Assembly (NCBI RefSeq): GCF_900106755.1
Contig: NZ_FNNN01000001.1
Location: 372,001-436,000, forward strand
DNA length: 64,000 bases
Direction: 5' to 3'
Origin: Bacteroides faecis MAJ27
GTDB taxonomy: Bacteria; Bacteroidota; Bacteroidia; Bacteroidales; Bacteroidaceae
This document shows, piece by piece, positions 10,089 through 21,200 of this stretch (position 1 is its first letter; each line of letters opens with the position of its first letter). Under the pieces are notes generated by a model, which made no database searches, was not told the DNA's origin, and saw nothing but the letters and a program-made list of their open reading frames with translations. Position numbers and translations under genes: made by a program.

Positions 10089-11444
10089 TCAGTCTCTCTG
10101 ATACTTCATCCACATTCCACCTTTCGAAGTGGCTTCCGTATCGGGACACAAAAGATAGATGTAGAATTTATCTCCTGCACTCTGACGGTCGTGACGAACG
10201 ACAAAAAGTCCTTTCTCATTGAACCAAGTATCTATAAGGTCTTTACAGTAGGCATTTATCTCGGCCACTTCCGTCGCATTAAGAGTACCGCCGCCACAGG
10301 TCTGTCCGCTGCCGGATATGTTCTTAAATAGGACACGGTCTTTATCGGAATTATTCATCAGGATGCTTGCTCCTTCTTCACTGCTCGGGAAAGCGAGGTT
10401 TGCAAACCACCATGTCCAGATAACGAGCGGTCTTTGTTTCGGACTTCCATTCCATCCGTAGTCATAACTCATGGCATTTATATCGGCGATTGTTCCGCCG
10501 GAGCTTGTAGCCTGTCCGCCTGTTCCCGCCCATATTTCATCGCAAGCGGCACCGTGATCCTGCGCTTTTCCGAGTGTAAATTTTCCTCCGGAAGTCACAT
10601 AGTCGAAGTCATTGACCGCTCCCTTGTTGGAGGTCAGGGTTACATTTGACATACCGTCTACCGCCACCGCATCACCGGTGCAGTCAATGGCTTTGAAGGC
10701 ATAAGTGGCTCCGTTCACCGATTTAATCTGTTCCACCGGCGTATCCAGTTTGAAGATTTGCCCTTCTTTCGTCAATTTCGATTCATAGTATTGCGTATGG
10801 CCGTTCGCATCGTTTCCATCTTTGTTTTCAATCGTTATTACTTTGACAGAAAGATCGTTGACACCATTCAGTACCAGGCCATAATAACCGATAAAATTGC
10901 CGGAAGCGTCACAGATGGACTGATTATCCAATAAGTTTTTCTCGAAGAGTTCGGTAAAGTCCGCTTTTGAAGCGACTTTGCCATCGATGTATGCCTGTGT
11001 AGTCGGCTGCAGTTCAATGGTATTGCCGGTAGATTCACCGTATAAGTTCAGCTGCGGTGCCTCTCCTTCTGCCGGAATCTCTGATACGACAAACTTGGTA
11101 TCTACAAATTCACTTCCCAGGTTTTGCAGATGGACATCGCAATTCTCAATATCCAGTGCCACTTCCTTACCTTTGGCAGAGAATGATGTTTTTCCTTCTA
11201 CCGCCATCTCCAGAAAGTCCGAATCCAGTGTTACTGTTCCGTCTTCATGAAACTGGAAGTAAAACTCGTGCCCCTGATAGTCAGCTTTCCAACAGCCATC
11301 GGCTGTGCCATACAATATTTCTTTAACGGAGGAAGCCTTCAGACGGTCACCATCTCCGTAGCCCACGTCATTCAAATCCAAGGTATTGCAACTCCAAAAG
11401 CCCGTGCACAGCACAGCTAATGCAAATAATACTTTCTTCATCAT
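10089..11444 (-). CDS. Unrecognised surface lipoprotein, possibly DUF4302-like
   Basis: A 451-residue lipoprotein: MKKVLFALAVLCTGFWSC gives a lipobox Cys, followed by NTLDLND. The body is rich in beta-type sequence with a YFQFHEDGTV segment and a Gly/Trp-rich second half (TWWFANLAFP, GQTCGGGTLNATE). It resembles lipoproteins of unknown function often found with SusC/SusD and secreted peptidases; the DUF4302 assignment is only an impression. It lies 24 bases after the peptidase gene, so it probably works at the cell surface with it. No catalytic motif was recognised. Confidence 0.8.
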   Translation of the reverse strand: MMKKVLFALAVLCTGFWSCNTLDLNDVGYGDGDRLKASSVKEILYGTADGCWKADYQGHEFYFQFHEDGTVTLDSDFLEMAVEGKTSFSAKGKEVALDIENCDVHLQNLGSEFVDTKFVVSEIPAEGEAPQLNLYGESTGNTIELQPTTQAYIDGKVASKADFTELFEKNLLDNQSICDASGNFIGYYGLVLNGVNDLSVKVITIENKDGNDANGHTQYYESKLTKEGQIFKLDTPVEQIKSVNGATYAFKAIDCTGDAVAVDGMSNVTLTSNKGAVNDFDYVTSGGKFTLGKAQDHGAACDEIWAGTGGQATSSGGTIADINAMSYDYGWNGSPKQRPLVIWTWWFANLAFPSSEEGASILMNNSDKDRVLFKNISGSGQTCGGGTLNATEVAEINAYCKDLIDTWFNEKGLFVVRHDRQSAGDKFYIYLLCPDTEATSKGGMWMKYQRD

Positions 11445-11468
11445 AGTTGTTTTTTAAAGGTTGCTCTA

Positions 11469-12824
11469 TTAGTTATTTTGCAGGAACACTTCCACCTCTG
11501 TCTTGTATTCGTTCCAGAGTTCTTCCATCGTAAGGTCCGGGTAGCTCTCCTTCAGGATATACTTCACCGCATCCTCCAGGCTCCACTGGTTGGTCAGTTC
11601 GTCCATCAGCACCGTCCACGGCAACATACGCACGAAGTCGCCATTATAAAGACGCAGCCAGCTCATAAAAGCACCGGAAGTATTGTAGTCAACCTGCCAG
11701 ACAAAGTATTTATCACTCTGCGGATTCCGGTAAGACTTGGCGATAGCGGCCTGATACTCTTCTTTTTGCGTAGCCAGAATATATCCTTTGCTCGCTACTT
11801 TCACAGCGTCCGGCCATCCTTCCTGATACCCCTGCCGGTCACAATCCTGCACACCTTCCATGATGTATTTCCCTTGTTTGGGCATCCACTGCACGCAGTG
11901 CCCCATCTCGTGCATAAACACATGCTGCATGTCCGGCAATTTCCACCACGCATCGTTCGGATTGCTTTCCGAAGCCGGATAAACAATACCTCTTCCTTCG
12001 TTATGGGTGGGGTAATCTATCGCATACGCTCCTCCGGTCTGGTCTTTCTTGATAAAAACACGCAGTTTGCTGTAAGGGTCGAAAGCCAGATTATAGGGGT
12101 CGAATGACATAGCCGCACAATCCATATAATACCATTTCCGGAACTCTTCCTGAGTAGCAGCCTCGTCTCCGTTACCTATCAGATTATACAATGCAGAAAC
12201 GGGACGTATCTCCGAATCACTCTCAAAGGAAATCTGAACTTGTGCCGCCTGGCTGGTTTTAAAATACTGCCAGGCAACATAGTTCATATCCACTTGAAGT
12301 TCATACTTATCCGCCTGATCGCTCAGATTCGTCCAGTCACTTGTCTGCCGGGCCCCGTCGGCATCTTTGTAGATAGAGCGGAAACGAAGTTCCTCTACAC
12401 CGTAACGGTCTGTAACCACTACTGTACGATATTTACTCAGACGCAGAGTGGTCGGCTCGTTGCCATAGTCCCGCCTTTTCACAGTCAAGTTGCCAAAATC
12501 ACCGACATTCGGTATCATGACGCGCTTTATCTTTTTGCCGGAGAGCAGGGAGTTGAATTCTACTTCCACTCCCACATATTCATCTCTCTTTTCCCAACCG
12601 GAGTTACTGCCGTCCCACGTGAGGTAAAGTTCATTCAGCACCTCATCATATTTCGCCTCTTTGAGAGGAGCAGCCGCATATCCGGCTACGGTATTCCCGT
12701 CTTTCAGTACAGGCTGATAATCTTTATAGATGTCAGGAGTTGCGAAGCTGTCTTCCTCACCGTAGCAGGCAGCCAGTGTCAGTGAGACAAACAACCCGAA
12801 AGCTATATCTTTCCAATGTTTCAT
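11469..12824 (-). CDS. Lipoprotein metallopeptidase of the basic secretory protein (BSP) type
   Basis: A 451-residue protein with lipobox LTLAAC. The first half (about 40-175) looks like a beta-sandwich of unknown type (LYLTWDGSNSGWEKRDEYVG). The second half carries FMHEMGHCVQW, a zinc-binding HExxH motif, followed by IMEGVQDCDR, matching the HExxHxxQ and EGxADxxR pattern of BSP-like peptidases, and ends with ELWNEYK like other members. It would cut protein on the cell surface. It follows SusD2 by 37 bases. Paired with a fucosidase, it suggests attack on glycoproteins (inference). Confidence 0.78.
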   Translation of the reverse strand: MKHWKDIAFGLFVSLTLAACYGEEDSFATPDIYKDYQPVLKDGNTVAGYAAAPLKEAKYDEVLNELYLTWDGSNSGWEKRDEYVGVEVEFNSLLSGKKIKRVMIPNVGDFGNLTVKRRDYGNEPTTLRLSKYRTVVVTDRYGVEELRFRSIYKDADGARQTSDWTNLSDQADKYELQVDMNYVAWQYFKTSQAAQVQISFESDSEIRPVSALYNLIGNGDEAATQEEFRKWYYMDCAAMSFDPYNLAFDPYSKLRVFIKKDQTGGAYAIDYPTHNEGRGIVYPASESNPNDAWWKLPDMQHVFMHEMGHCVQWMPKQGKYIMEGVQDCDRQGYQEGWPDAVKVASKGYILATQKEEYQAAIAKSYRNPQSDKYFVWQVDYNTSGAFMSWLRLYNGDFVRMLPWTVLMDELTNQWSLEDAVKYILKESYPDLTMEELWNEYKTEVEVFLQNN

Positions 12825-12861
12825 AATCTTCTTGTTTAAGCGTTATTGTTCAAATATCGTA

Positions 12862-14796
12862 TTACCATCCCAGGTTTTGTACCAGCAACGGGATACGACG
12901 GAGGTCATCATAAGGTATCGGCATGAAATATTGCTTTTTCGTAAATGCTACACGAGTCTCAAAAGAGGTCCTTTCGAAGAATGCCGGATAATCCTTGTCC
13001 ATATTCATACCGTATACTTTGCCTCCTTCGCCTCCGGTGTGATATGCCGGATAGATCCAATGTTCGGGATCATTCTGTCCTTCCGCCACTTTCCAGCGAC
13101 GCACATCGAAATAGCGGTTCCATTCGAAGACTAGTTCAACCAGACGTTCGCGGCGGATACGGTTCAGCAGGTCGGTCTGTGTCTTCGGACAGGTTATCTT
13201 ACCGGCTGTTGCGGTAAACGTATATTCGGGAATGCCTGCACGGACCCGGATTTTATTCAGATAAGTCAGGGCATTGTCGAGATCGCTGCACATACAAAGT
13301 GCTTCGGCATATCCCAAATACATATCTGCCAGACGAAGTACCGGAGAGAAGTGTTTCGAACCGTTGTTGTTGGAGGCTTTCGCACCCCGACGGATCAAGT
13401 ATCCCGAATCCGGACAGTCGCCGGAGGCTTTGGACTTGCCGCAGGTTCCGTTTGCACCGTTGGTGAAGTCTGTGCGCATTTCCTCATTGTACTTACCTTC
13501 GTTCAGCCAGATAGAGCCGCTATAGGTAATATTCACATAAAAGCGCGGTTCACGGTCTTTCCACTGTTTCAGCACTTTGGACTTATCGGCGTCAAAGTAA
13601 AGACGGGAAGGGTTATTGGGGTCATAATATCTTCCGGATGTGAAGTTGTTGGCGCCCGGTATGCCCTCGAATTTGTCATAGCTGGGATCTTCTTCGATGG
13701 TCAGTCCGTCTTTCGTAAAGAACAGGTCTACCGTTTCCTGTGTTGTATAATAGCCACCGCCGCCAGTCACGTCAGTATCCTGGAAGTCGGTAAACTTAGG
13801 ACATACCCAGTAGGTATAGTCGTACAAATCTCTCAGCTTCACAAAAATCAGTTCATCAACAGCTTCCCAGGTTGTGGTGAAAAACTCGCCCGCAGCCCTG
13901 CACGAAGCATAAGGGTCCAGTTTTCCATTCGTATAGACCTCGGTCAGCTTGTATCCCTGTCCGGTTGCGAAGGTCATAAACCGTTCATATGCATCGCGTG
14001 CCTGAGCCCATTTGGAGTTATCTTCGGTCTGAGGGAAAAGTTGTTTGCCGTCTTTATTCTTGACTGACGCCTGATCCGTATTTCCGTTGAAAAGCGGACT
14101 TGCCCAATAGAGGTACAGCTTTGCCTTGAGTGCCATACAAGTGGCGACATCCATACGTCCCAGGTTTGCCTTTCCGGCTCTCTGGAGCAAATCGCCGGAA
14201 TCAATGGCGCTCTGCAATTCCGTAGCAATGAAGTTTACGCATTCATCTACCGAATTACGTTCTTTAATCAGTTCTTCCAAGGAAGCGTCCAAAGGAATGG
14301 GATCTTCGCCAATCAACGGAATGGGACCGTAAAGGCGCAGCAATTCAAAATAATAGTATGCCCGCAATGCACGTGCTTCCGATTTCCACTTTCCACGTGT
14401 AGAGGCGGCGGCTTCTGTACATTTATCTACGTTCTGGATGAACGTACTTGCTTTGGCTATTGCCTGATAGTACTTTGAGAAGTATTCACTTGCCTGAGCT
14501 GAAGCGGAGTTAAAGGAGCCGTTGGTCCATTCCGCATACGTTTTGTTCCAGCGGTTTGCTCCGTCCAACGATGCTTCCGTAAAGATACCTCCGTAGGTGT
14601 TCGGATGAATGGCATCTGTCACTTCACGCACGTAGCTGTATACATTGTTCAGATATTCTTCCGTCCTTTGCTTGGAGGCAAACGTTTCGTCCAGTCCAAA
14701 CTGTACACCGGGAATCGGTTCAAAGAAATCACTGCAAGCAGTCAGTCCGACACACATCGATGCAGCCAACAGGTATTGTTTTATTCTATTCTTCAT
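12862..14796 (-). CDS. SusD-family outer-membrane glycan-binding lipoprotein (SusD2)
   Basis: A 644-residue RagB/SusD protein with lipobox GLTAC. It shows the SusD hallmarks: ARALRAYYYFELLRLYGPIPLI, the C-terminal YLNKIRVRAGIPEY, and IRRERLVELVFEWNRYFDVRRW. It binds the substrate at the surface and closes over SusC2, which lies 21 bases upstream. It is somewhat longer than typical SusD proteins (about 550), with an insertion around 330-470 that may determine substrate range. Confidence 0.96.
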   Translation of the reverse strand: MKNRIKQYLLAASMCVGLTACSDFFEPIPGVQFGLDETFASKQRTEEYLNNVYSYVREVTDAIHPNTYGGIFTEASLDGANRWNKTYAEWTNGSFNSASAQASEYFSKYYQAIAKASTFIQNVDKCTEAAASTRGKWKSEARALRAYYYFELLRLYGPIPLIGEDPIPLDASLEELIKERNSVDECVNFIATELQSAIDSGDLLQRAGKANLGRMDVATCMALKAKLYLYWASPLFNGNTDQASVKNKDGKQLFPQTEDNSKWAQARDAYERFMTFATGQGYKLTEVYTNGKLDPYASCRAAGEFFTTTWEAVDELIFVKLRDLYDYTYWVCPKFTDFQDTDVTGGGGYYTTQETVDLFFTKDGLTIEEDPSYDKFEGIPGANNFTSGRYYDPNNPSRLYFDADKSKVLKQWKDREPRFYVNITYSGSIWLNEGKYNEEMRTDFTNGANGTCGKSKASGDCPDSGYLIRRGAKASNNNGSKHFSPVLRLADMYLGYAEALCMCSDLDNALTYLNKIRVRAGIPEYTFTATAGKITCPKTQTDLLNRIRRERLVELVFEWNRYFDVRRWKVAEGQNDPEHWIYPAYHTGGEGGKVYGMNMDKDYPAFFERTSFETRVAFTKKQYFMPIPYDDLRRIPLLVQNLGW

Positions 14797-14817
14797 AACG
14801 ATTATTTGACTTTAGGG

Positions 14818-17800
14818 TTAAAAACTAAACTTGACTCCGACCGAATAGCTGGATACATTCGGATAAGCTGTTCCGTTGCTCGTATTCAGTTCCGGGTCCC
14901 ACAGCTTGAAGTTAGAGAAGGTAAGCAGATTCGTACCCATGAGGTAGACGCTTGCACTTTTGAGGAAACATCTGTCCAGCAGCTTTTTCGGTATATTGTA
15001 GGATATGTTCAGTTGCTTCAGACGCAGGAAGCTGACGTCTTTCACCCACCACGAACTTTTCTGAACATTGTTCGTGTTGGCGTCACTGCCGACATACATG
15101 CGCGGATAGAACACATCCTGATTGGTCGGATCGTCGGGACTCCAGCGGTCGTGGATGTTGGCAAAGACATTGTCACGGCCTTCGTCATCCCAGAAAGGCT
15201 TGATACAAATGCCGTCCAGATAGCGGTCGGCCTGTCCGGTTCCCTGAAACAGGGCGCTGATAGAAAAGTCTCCGATCTGTAGGTCGGCACCGAATCCGTA
15301 ATAGATTCTGGGGACATCACCGCGTCCGATGACCGTCTTGTCATAGTTGTCAATCACACCGTCTCCGTTCAAGTCCCGGTATTTGATATCGCCTACATGT
15401 ACGGTTCCGAACTGGGTGGCATGGTCTTCAATCTCCGCCTGACTGGTAAAGAGTCCGTCGGCTATGAATCCCCAAGTCGCATTTACATTCGTACCGCGTG
15501 TCTCCATCCAAGGATAGTCTACCGGCGGTTCGTCGTTCTCTATAATCTTGTCTTTATTGAAAGTCAGATTGCCACGTACCGTAAGGAATGTCTTCTTACC
15601 CAGCCGTTGTGTATAGTCCATCGCCAGCTCTATACCTTTATTTTCTACGACACCCAGATTAGCATAAGGGTTTTCGATCCATCCGGCGTAGCTGGGGATT
15701 GTACTGCGTTGCAGGAAGATGTTGTCGCGACGTTCCTTGAAAAAGTCGACTACAAAGGACAGATTATCATTCAGGAACTTGATATCGATACCCAAGTCTT
15801 GCTTTCTGGATTTAGACCAAGTGACATTTACACCATACTTTTCTTCTCCATAACCGTTGGCACTTGTATAATTGGTTCCGAACATGGTTCCTGTCAGACC
15901 GGTGAACACCCCCTGATACATGAAGCGTCTGCCTGTTGCGGTATCACTGCCGACCCATCCGTCCGTATAGCGGAATTTGAGGAAGGAAATGTATTTGCGG
16001 ACCGGATTCCAGAAAGATTCATTGGAGACTGCCCATCCCAGACCAAAAGCAGGGAAGACACCATAACGCTTGCCCGGACTGAAGTTCTCCGAACCATTGA
16101 TACCGAGATTGAATTCTGCGAAGTAACGGTCGTTCCATGAATAAGTGGCACGTCCGGCAAAACCGCGTTGCTTGTAAGGCATACCGCCAATGACATCCGT
16201 CGCATTCAAATCCCAATACACTTTCTGATTGTAAAGCAACAGACCTCCTACCCGATGAGCACCGAAACTACGGTCATAGTTCAAGGATGCTTCTGTATAC
16301 ACCGTGCGGCTGCTCCATTGCTCCGGTGTCTGAAGTGACAGGCTACCATCCGCTTCTTTCAGCACCGAGTAGAGGTAATCGCCTGTTTCTTCATCAAACA
16401 AGGTGTCTTCTATCCAGATTCCGTTTTCGTCCGTTTTACCGGCAAAGGTGTACATCGGTTCATTCCGGTTATACTTTCTCTTACGTGAATTGTAAGTATC
16501 GAAAGCTACCATGGCAGAAGCGGAAAGTCCTTTGCTCCACTTCCAGAAATCCAAGTCCTGCTTCACGCGGATATTAGAATTTAACTGGCTGGAAAATTCA
16601 TCATAATAACCTCCGCGAGCCAGCAGACCGTAAGGGTTGAACTTTTGCTGTGAGTTGATACCGGACACGGTACCGTTGGGCAGCAACAAAGGATAAATAA
16701 CCGGATTCACATCCATACAGGCTGCGTACAGTGAGCTGGTACTGCTCTGCGGATAATGTCCCTGTCCCAGATATCCGGAAAAACCCAGATCAACCATCGT
16801 TTTGGAAGTCGGCTTCAGATTCAGGTTGGAGGTGAAGTTATAACGGTCGTACTTCATCTGAGTATTGTAGTTCTCCAGCTTGAAGTTGCGGGTCATACCG
16901 GTTTCTCCATAGTAACTCAATGAAGCATAGTAGTTTGCATTAGGCACCCCCCCACGGATATTAATATTCCCGCGACGGTTGTGTCCCCAGTCGTTGAACA
17001 GGTTATCTGCCCAGTCGATGGCCGGATACAGGTAAGGATTATACAAACGGGGATTGTCATTCGGCAATAAACCGTTGGACTTCTTTGTCGCTTCGATATA
17101 AGCAGCCGAGTATTTAAGTGTACCGCTTGTATTCATCTGCGCCTCGTTACGTGCATCCATGTAAGTGTAGGCATCTGCCATATCTACCTTCTTGGTCAGA
17201 CGGGTAAAACTTTCGTAATAGTCCACACTAAACTGCGGTTTGCCTACTTTACCGGGTTTGGTTTTCACAATCACGACTCCGTTGGCACCACGTACACCAT
17301 ATACTGCAGTTGCGGAAGCGTCTTTCAGCACTGTAAACGATTCGATATCTTCAGGGTCGATATTGTTGAAACTACGTTCTACCCCATCAACGAGCACAAG
17401 GGGACTGGAACTCTGTCCGAGCAAGGAAGATAAACCACGAATCCAGATATCCGATTCATCGTGACCGGGTTCGCCGCTACGCTGAACGGCAACCACCCCG
17501 GCAATGCGTCCGGAAATAGCAGAAGACAGACTTGCAGCAGGCATCTTAATGTCTTTCACATCCATCGTAGACTGAGCGCCTACCACGGATACTTTACGCT
17601 GATTGCCGTAACCCACTACTACCACTTCATCCAGTGACGACACATCTTCCACCAAAACGACATCTACGATTTTTTGCTTTGCTACCTTTACCTCTTGCGG
17701 CTTATATCCTATATAAGATATGAGCAGAATAGGATTCCCTGTTGAAAGCTTCAAGGTATACTGACCGTTCATATCGGTAATGGTACCATTCGTTGTACCT

Positions 17801-17961
17801 TTTTCCTGAACACTCACCCCTATGAGCAGTTCTCCTTTTTCATCAGAGACACGGCCTGTGACGGAACTTCCTTGCGCCCATACTGTTACGCTACACGTAA
17901 GTAACAATAGCAGTAGCCATAATGACCTGATGCGATGTTTTTTCATTTCAAACAAATTCAT
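14818..17961 (-). CDS. SusC-family TonB-dependent outer-membrane transporter (SusC2)
   Basis: A 1047-residue SusC/RagA transporter with signal peptide (ending SVTVWAQG), carboxypeptidase-regulatory-like domain (VTGRVSDEKGELLIGVSV), LDEVVVVGYG segment, plug (ISGRIAGVVAVQRSGEPG; VYGVRGANGVVIVKTKPG) and a barrel ending YSVGVKFSF. First gene after regulator 2 and the start of a five-gene unit (SusC2, SusD2, peptidase, lipoprotein, fucosidase). It is so similar to SusC1 that a tandem duplication is the simplest explanation; differences cluster in the barrel loops. Confidence 0.96.
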   Translation of the reverse strand: MNLFEMKKHRIRSLWLLLLLLTCSVTVWAQGSSVTGRVSDEKGELLIGVSVQEKGTTNGTITDMNGQYTLKLSTGNPILLISYIGYKPQEVKVAKQKIVDVVLVEDVSSLDEVVVVGYGNQRKVSVVGAQSTMDVKDIKMPAASLSSAISGRIAGVVAVQRSGEPGHDESDIWIRGLSSLLGQSSSPLVLVDGVERSFNNIDPEDIESFTVLKDASATAVYGVRGANGVVIVKTKPGKVGKPQFSVDYYESFTRLTKKVDMADAYTYMDARNEAQMNTSGTLKYSAAYIEATKKSNGLLPNDNPRLYNPYLYPAIDWADNLFNDWGHNRRGNINIRGGVPNANYYASLSYYGETGMTRNFKLENYNTQMKYDRYNFTSNLNLKPTSKTMVDLGFSGYLGQGHYPQSSTSSLYAACMDVNPVIYPLLLPNGTVSGINSQQKFNPYGLLARGGYYDEFSSQLNSNIRVKQDLDFWKWSKGLSASAMVAFDTYNSRKRKYNRNEPMYTFAGKTDENGIWIEDTLFDEETGDYLYSVLKEADGSLSLQTPEQWSSRTVYTEASLNYDRSFGAHRVGGLLLYNQKVYWDLNATDVIGGMPYKQRGFAGRATYSWNDRYFAEFNLGINGSENFSPGKRYGVFPAFGLGWAVSNESFWNPVRKYISFLKFRYTDGWVGSDTATGRRFMYQGVFTGLTGTMFGTNYTSANGYGEEKYGVNVTWSKSRKQDLGIDIKFLNDNLSFVVDFFKERRDNIFLQRSTIPSYAGWIENPYANLGVVENKGIELAMDYTQRLGKKTFLTVRGNLTFNKDKIIENDEPPVDYPWMETRGTNVNATWGFIADGLFTSQAEIEDHATQFGTVHVGDIKYRDLNGDGVIDNYDKTVIGRGDVPRIYYGFGADLQIGDFSISALFQGTGQADRYLDGICIKPFWDDEGRDNVFANIHDRWSPDDPTNQDVFYPRMYVGSDANTNNVQKSSWWVKDVSFLRLKQLNISYNIPKKLLDRCFLKSASVYLMGTNLLTFSNFKLWDPELNTSNGTAYPNVSSYSVGVKFSF

Positions 17962-18263
17962 ACTACTTGTTTTTAATTAATTAATAAGGTTATCAAATAC
18001 GTTTATCACGTTGATGCAAATTAAAGGAATAGACGAGGAAACCGAATACTCCTGTACGCCAAAAAGCAGGGAGGAAAAAGAATGTCTGTTTAAAGTACAA
18101 ATGGTAAAACAGAGTACAGCATAGCACTCTATATATCAACAATATAGATAGTCCTTTTGAAAAAGAGAGTACAAGGGCGTTTTCCATGACAAACAGCATA
18201 GTCCAGCATAGAATTGAGTCTTTACCGACAGCCTGTACCCGACTGCCGGTCCGGTCTTATTCC
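17962..18263. promoter_or_regulatory. Intergenic region upstream of SusC2
   Basis: About 300 bases between regulator 2 and SusC2. The only recognisable signal is TTAATTTG on the minus strand at 18017-18024, matching the element before SusC1. No -33 box at the usual spacing and no 22-bp array like the one before SusC1 were seen. Confidence 0.4.
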
Positions 18264-21200
18264 TCATTCCCGGCCCTTACGTCCGTCATTCTCCAGAGTT
18301 TTTTCTCTGTACACTTTCGGAGTCATGCCAAACTTACGGGTAAATTCCTTATAGAAATAAGCACGGCTGGAAATACCGACATCAGCAATGACTTCCTGTA
18401 TCGACAACGCTTCATCACGCAATAACCTGGCAGCCTTTTCCATCCGATAGTCTTTAATCAGATCACTTGGAGACATTCCCGATATCTCCTTCAGTTTACG
18501 GTAAAACTGACGGGGACTCATCAACATCTGCTCCGCTACAAAAGTAGATCCCAAATCTTCGCGATCCAGATTCTGCTCTACCACCTGCAGGAATTTCCGA
18601 ACAAAATCTGCTTGCTCAGCAGTAGTACAGACAATGGAATTGCTCCAGCCCTCCAGCTCTTCCAGATATACCTGTCTGGCTTCCCGCTTCCCATAGAATG
18701 TTTTATGAATAGTTTCTTTCAGGAAGGGTATGTCATAAGGAAGGACAAGATAGGAATCTGCCCACAAAATCAGTTCGCGTTGCATAGACGTACTGACTTT
18801 CCAGGTCAGCATCGGAATAAATGCAGTCTTTGAAAGCATTGAACGATTCTTATTGATGTATTTCATGAAAGTGCTCTCCGCATCGGTATACATCAGCATA
18901 TCTACCAGAAACAATGCCGGAGCTGAAGTATGCATCTCATCAAATGCCGCTTGTATACTTCTCACCGGACGTACTTCATACTCATCGGATAGTAGTCCGC
19001 TTATCAGCCAAATCATCTCCTCTCTGTCTTCCAGTAATAAAACCGTTTGACGAGTTTCGTTCTGCTCTGCGATAGCAGCCGGATCAAAAGTAATGGTCAG
19101 CCTGTTCACCTGCTCTGCATCAGTGGCATAAAAGAGAGTGCAGTTTTGCTGTTTCAATGCCGAAAAGACGAAACGCTGCATCGTCCTGATACGGAACTGG
19201 TCATCCGAATCTTTTCCTTTTACGGGCAAAGGTTCCTGATCGGATAGTACATCATACAATCCCTTTACCGTATGGTCGGAGGAAAAAAACGACAGCAGCA
19301 TTCTGTTATCTTCCTCTTTTGCGGTCAGAGACACTTCCGCCCCGTTCCGGCTGGCTATATAGAGGTAACTAAAATAAAGAATACAGCGTAATGCGTTTTT
19401 ATAGGCAGGAAAAGTAAAACTGTCCGGGATATCCAGACGAATGAGAGACATATGGTAACCTTCCTTTTCCAGTACACGATGTACTTCTTCCGCCAATTTC
19501 AACATATACAGCCGGCCCGTAACAGAAAATTGCAACGAGGACAACAGGCGGAAGCACTCATCTCCGACACCAACGCCAAAAAGCAATGCCATGACGGATT
19601 CACGAATCTGATTTACTTTCGCAGTATGCTCAACCGGTGAAAGACTCTTGTCATTCAACCGGTCGCATGCCTGATAAATAAGAGTACAATTGTCGAGTAC
19701 TTCACGTTCTTTATAACTGTCTGCCACCAGAGAAGTGTTACGGTGCTCCGTTTCCAGTAATTCCTGCAACACCCGTTCGTGACGGAAATACTTGCGGAAC
19801 AAGTGAATCACATAGATCGTCAATACAAGCCCCAGCAGCAAATAAATAATATATGCATACACCGTCAGATACCAGGGCGGCAGAATGTAAACCGGAATGG
19901 AAAAGGTTTTGTATTCCGTAGCAAATACATCTTTCTTGTATCGTACCTTAAAGAGATAGTGCCCGGAGGGAACATTAAAATAGGATGCTTCGTTGACACT
20001 GCTGAAAGCTCCCCAATCCTTGTCATATCCCTCAAGTATGTATGAGTATTCCACGTCACCGCCACTGGCATAATCGGGCACCACAAAGAAAAGGGAGAAA
20101 GACACCTTCGCACCTTTCATTTCCAGACCTTTCCTGTCGGGCAAATAGTGGTCCTGCAGATTGACAGATGTCTTCTCAATCACTAACTTACGCAACAATA
20201 TTTCCGGATAATATTCGGGGACCGCAGAAACTTTCTTATCCAAATAAAGCAATCCATCGATTCCTCCGAAGAAAAGGTTACCGGTATAGGGACAATGATA
20301 ATAGGCATCATCACTGAACTCTCCGATCTGTATGCCGCCACTATAATAATAAGCATGCGAGAATGAATTATCCGGATTGAACTTGATAAGCCCCCGGTTA
20401 GTCCCCAGCCAGAGTAATCCGTTATCATCTTCGAGAATACTATGAATCATGTCATTAAGCAATCCATGTTCGCGTCCGATATAGTCCGCTTCAAGCTTGC
20501 GTCCTCTAAAGGTGACACGCACCAAACCGGAGGTAGTACCTACATATAATTGATCTTTTTTATACCAATGCAGACAGAGAATATCATCAACCGACTTATG
20601 CAACATTTCATTCAATGAGTAAATCTGATACTCATCCGTCTCTCTGTTGAAGCGTATCAATCCCCGCTGCCGACTGCCTAGCCACAATAAGGAGTCACCT
20701 TCGGATACCATACTATAAAAAAGATTGAGTTCCTGCTGCTCATAGAAGAAACGATAATGCTTGCTCGACTTTATCCGAATATCTCCCGGTTTACCTTTAT
20801 CAAGTATCACTTTACAAAAGCCACTTCCTGATGAAGCTACATATAATGTAGTATCATTCGCTTCAAATATAGAATGTACCTCATCTATCTCCTGTGTCTT
20901 TTCCAACGTAAGTTCATGCAATCGTCCATCGTCAAAAGAATAATAACATAGCCCCGATGATGAACCAGTACCTATCCAAAATCCATTCATATAACGGCTT
21001 TCCGTCATGGCATACACTTGAAATTCCCGGTCCAGTTTGACATAAGAAGACACATTCTGCTTGCCATCAGGTGAATAAATTTCTGCATTGGCAACCTGTA
21101 CACCATCGCGATAATTCCGGATGTGCAACAGCCCGTCCCCTTTGGTGCCAAACCAAAGCCCTCCATACTTATCGGTCAAAACAGATCTTACCTGCCGACT

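Noticed and set aside
13351..14067. A 238-codon frame opposite SusD2
   Set aside because: Antisense to a clear SusD gene with no recognisable features.
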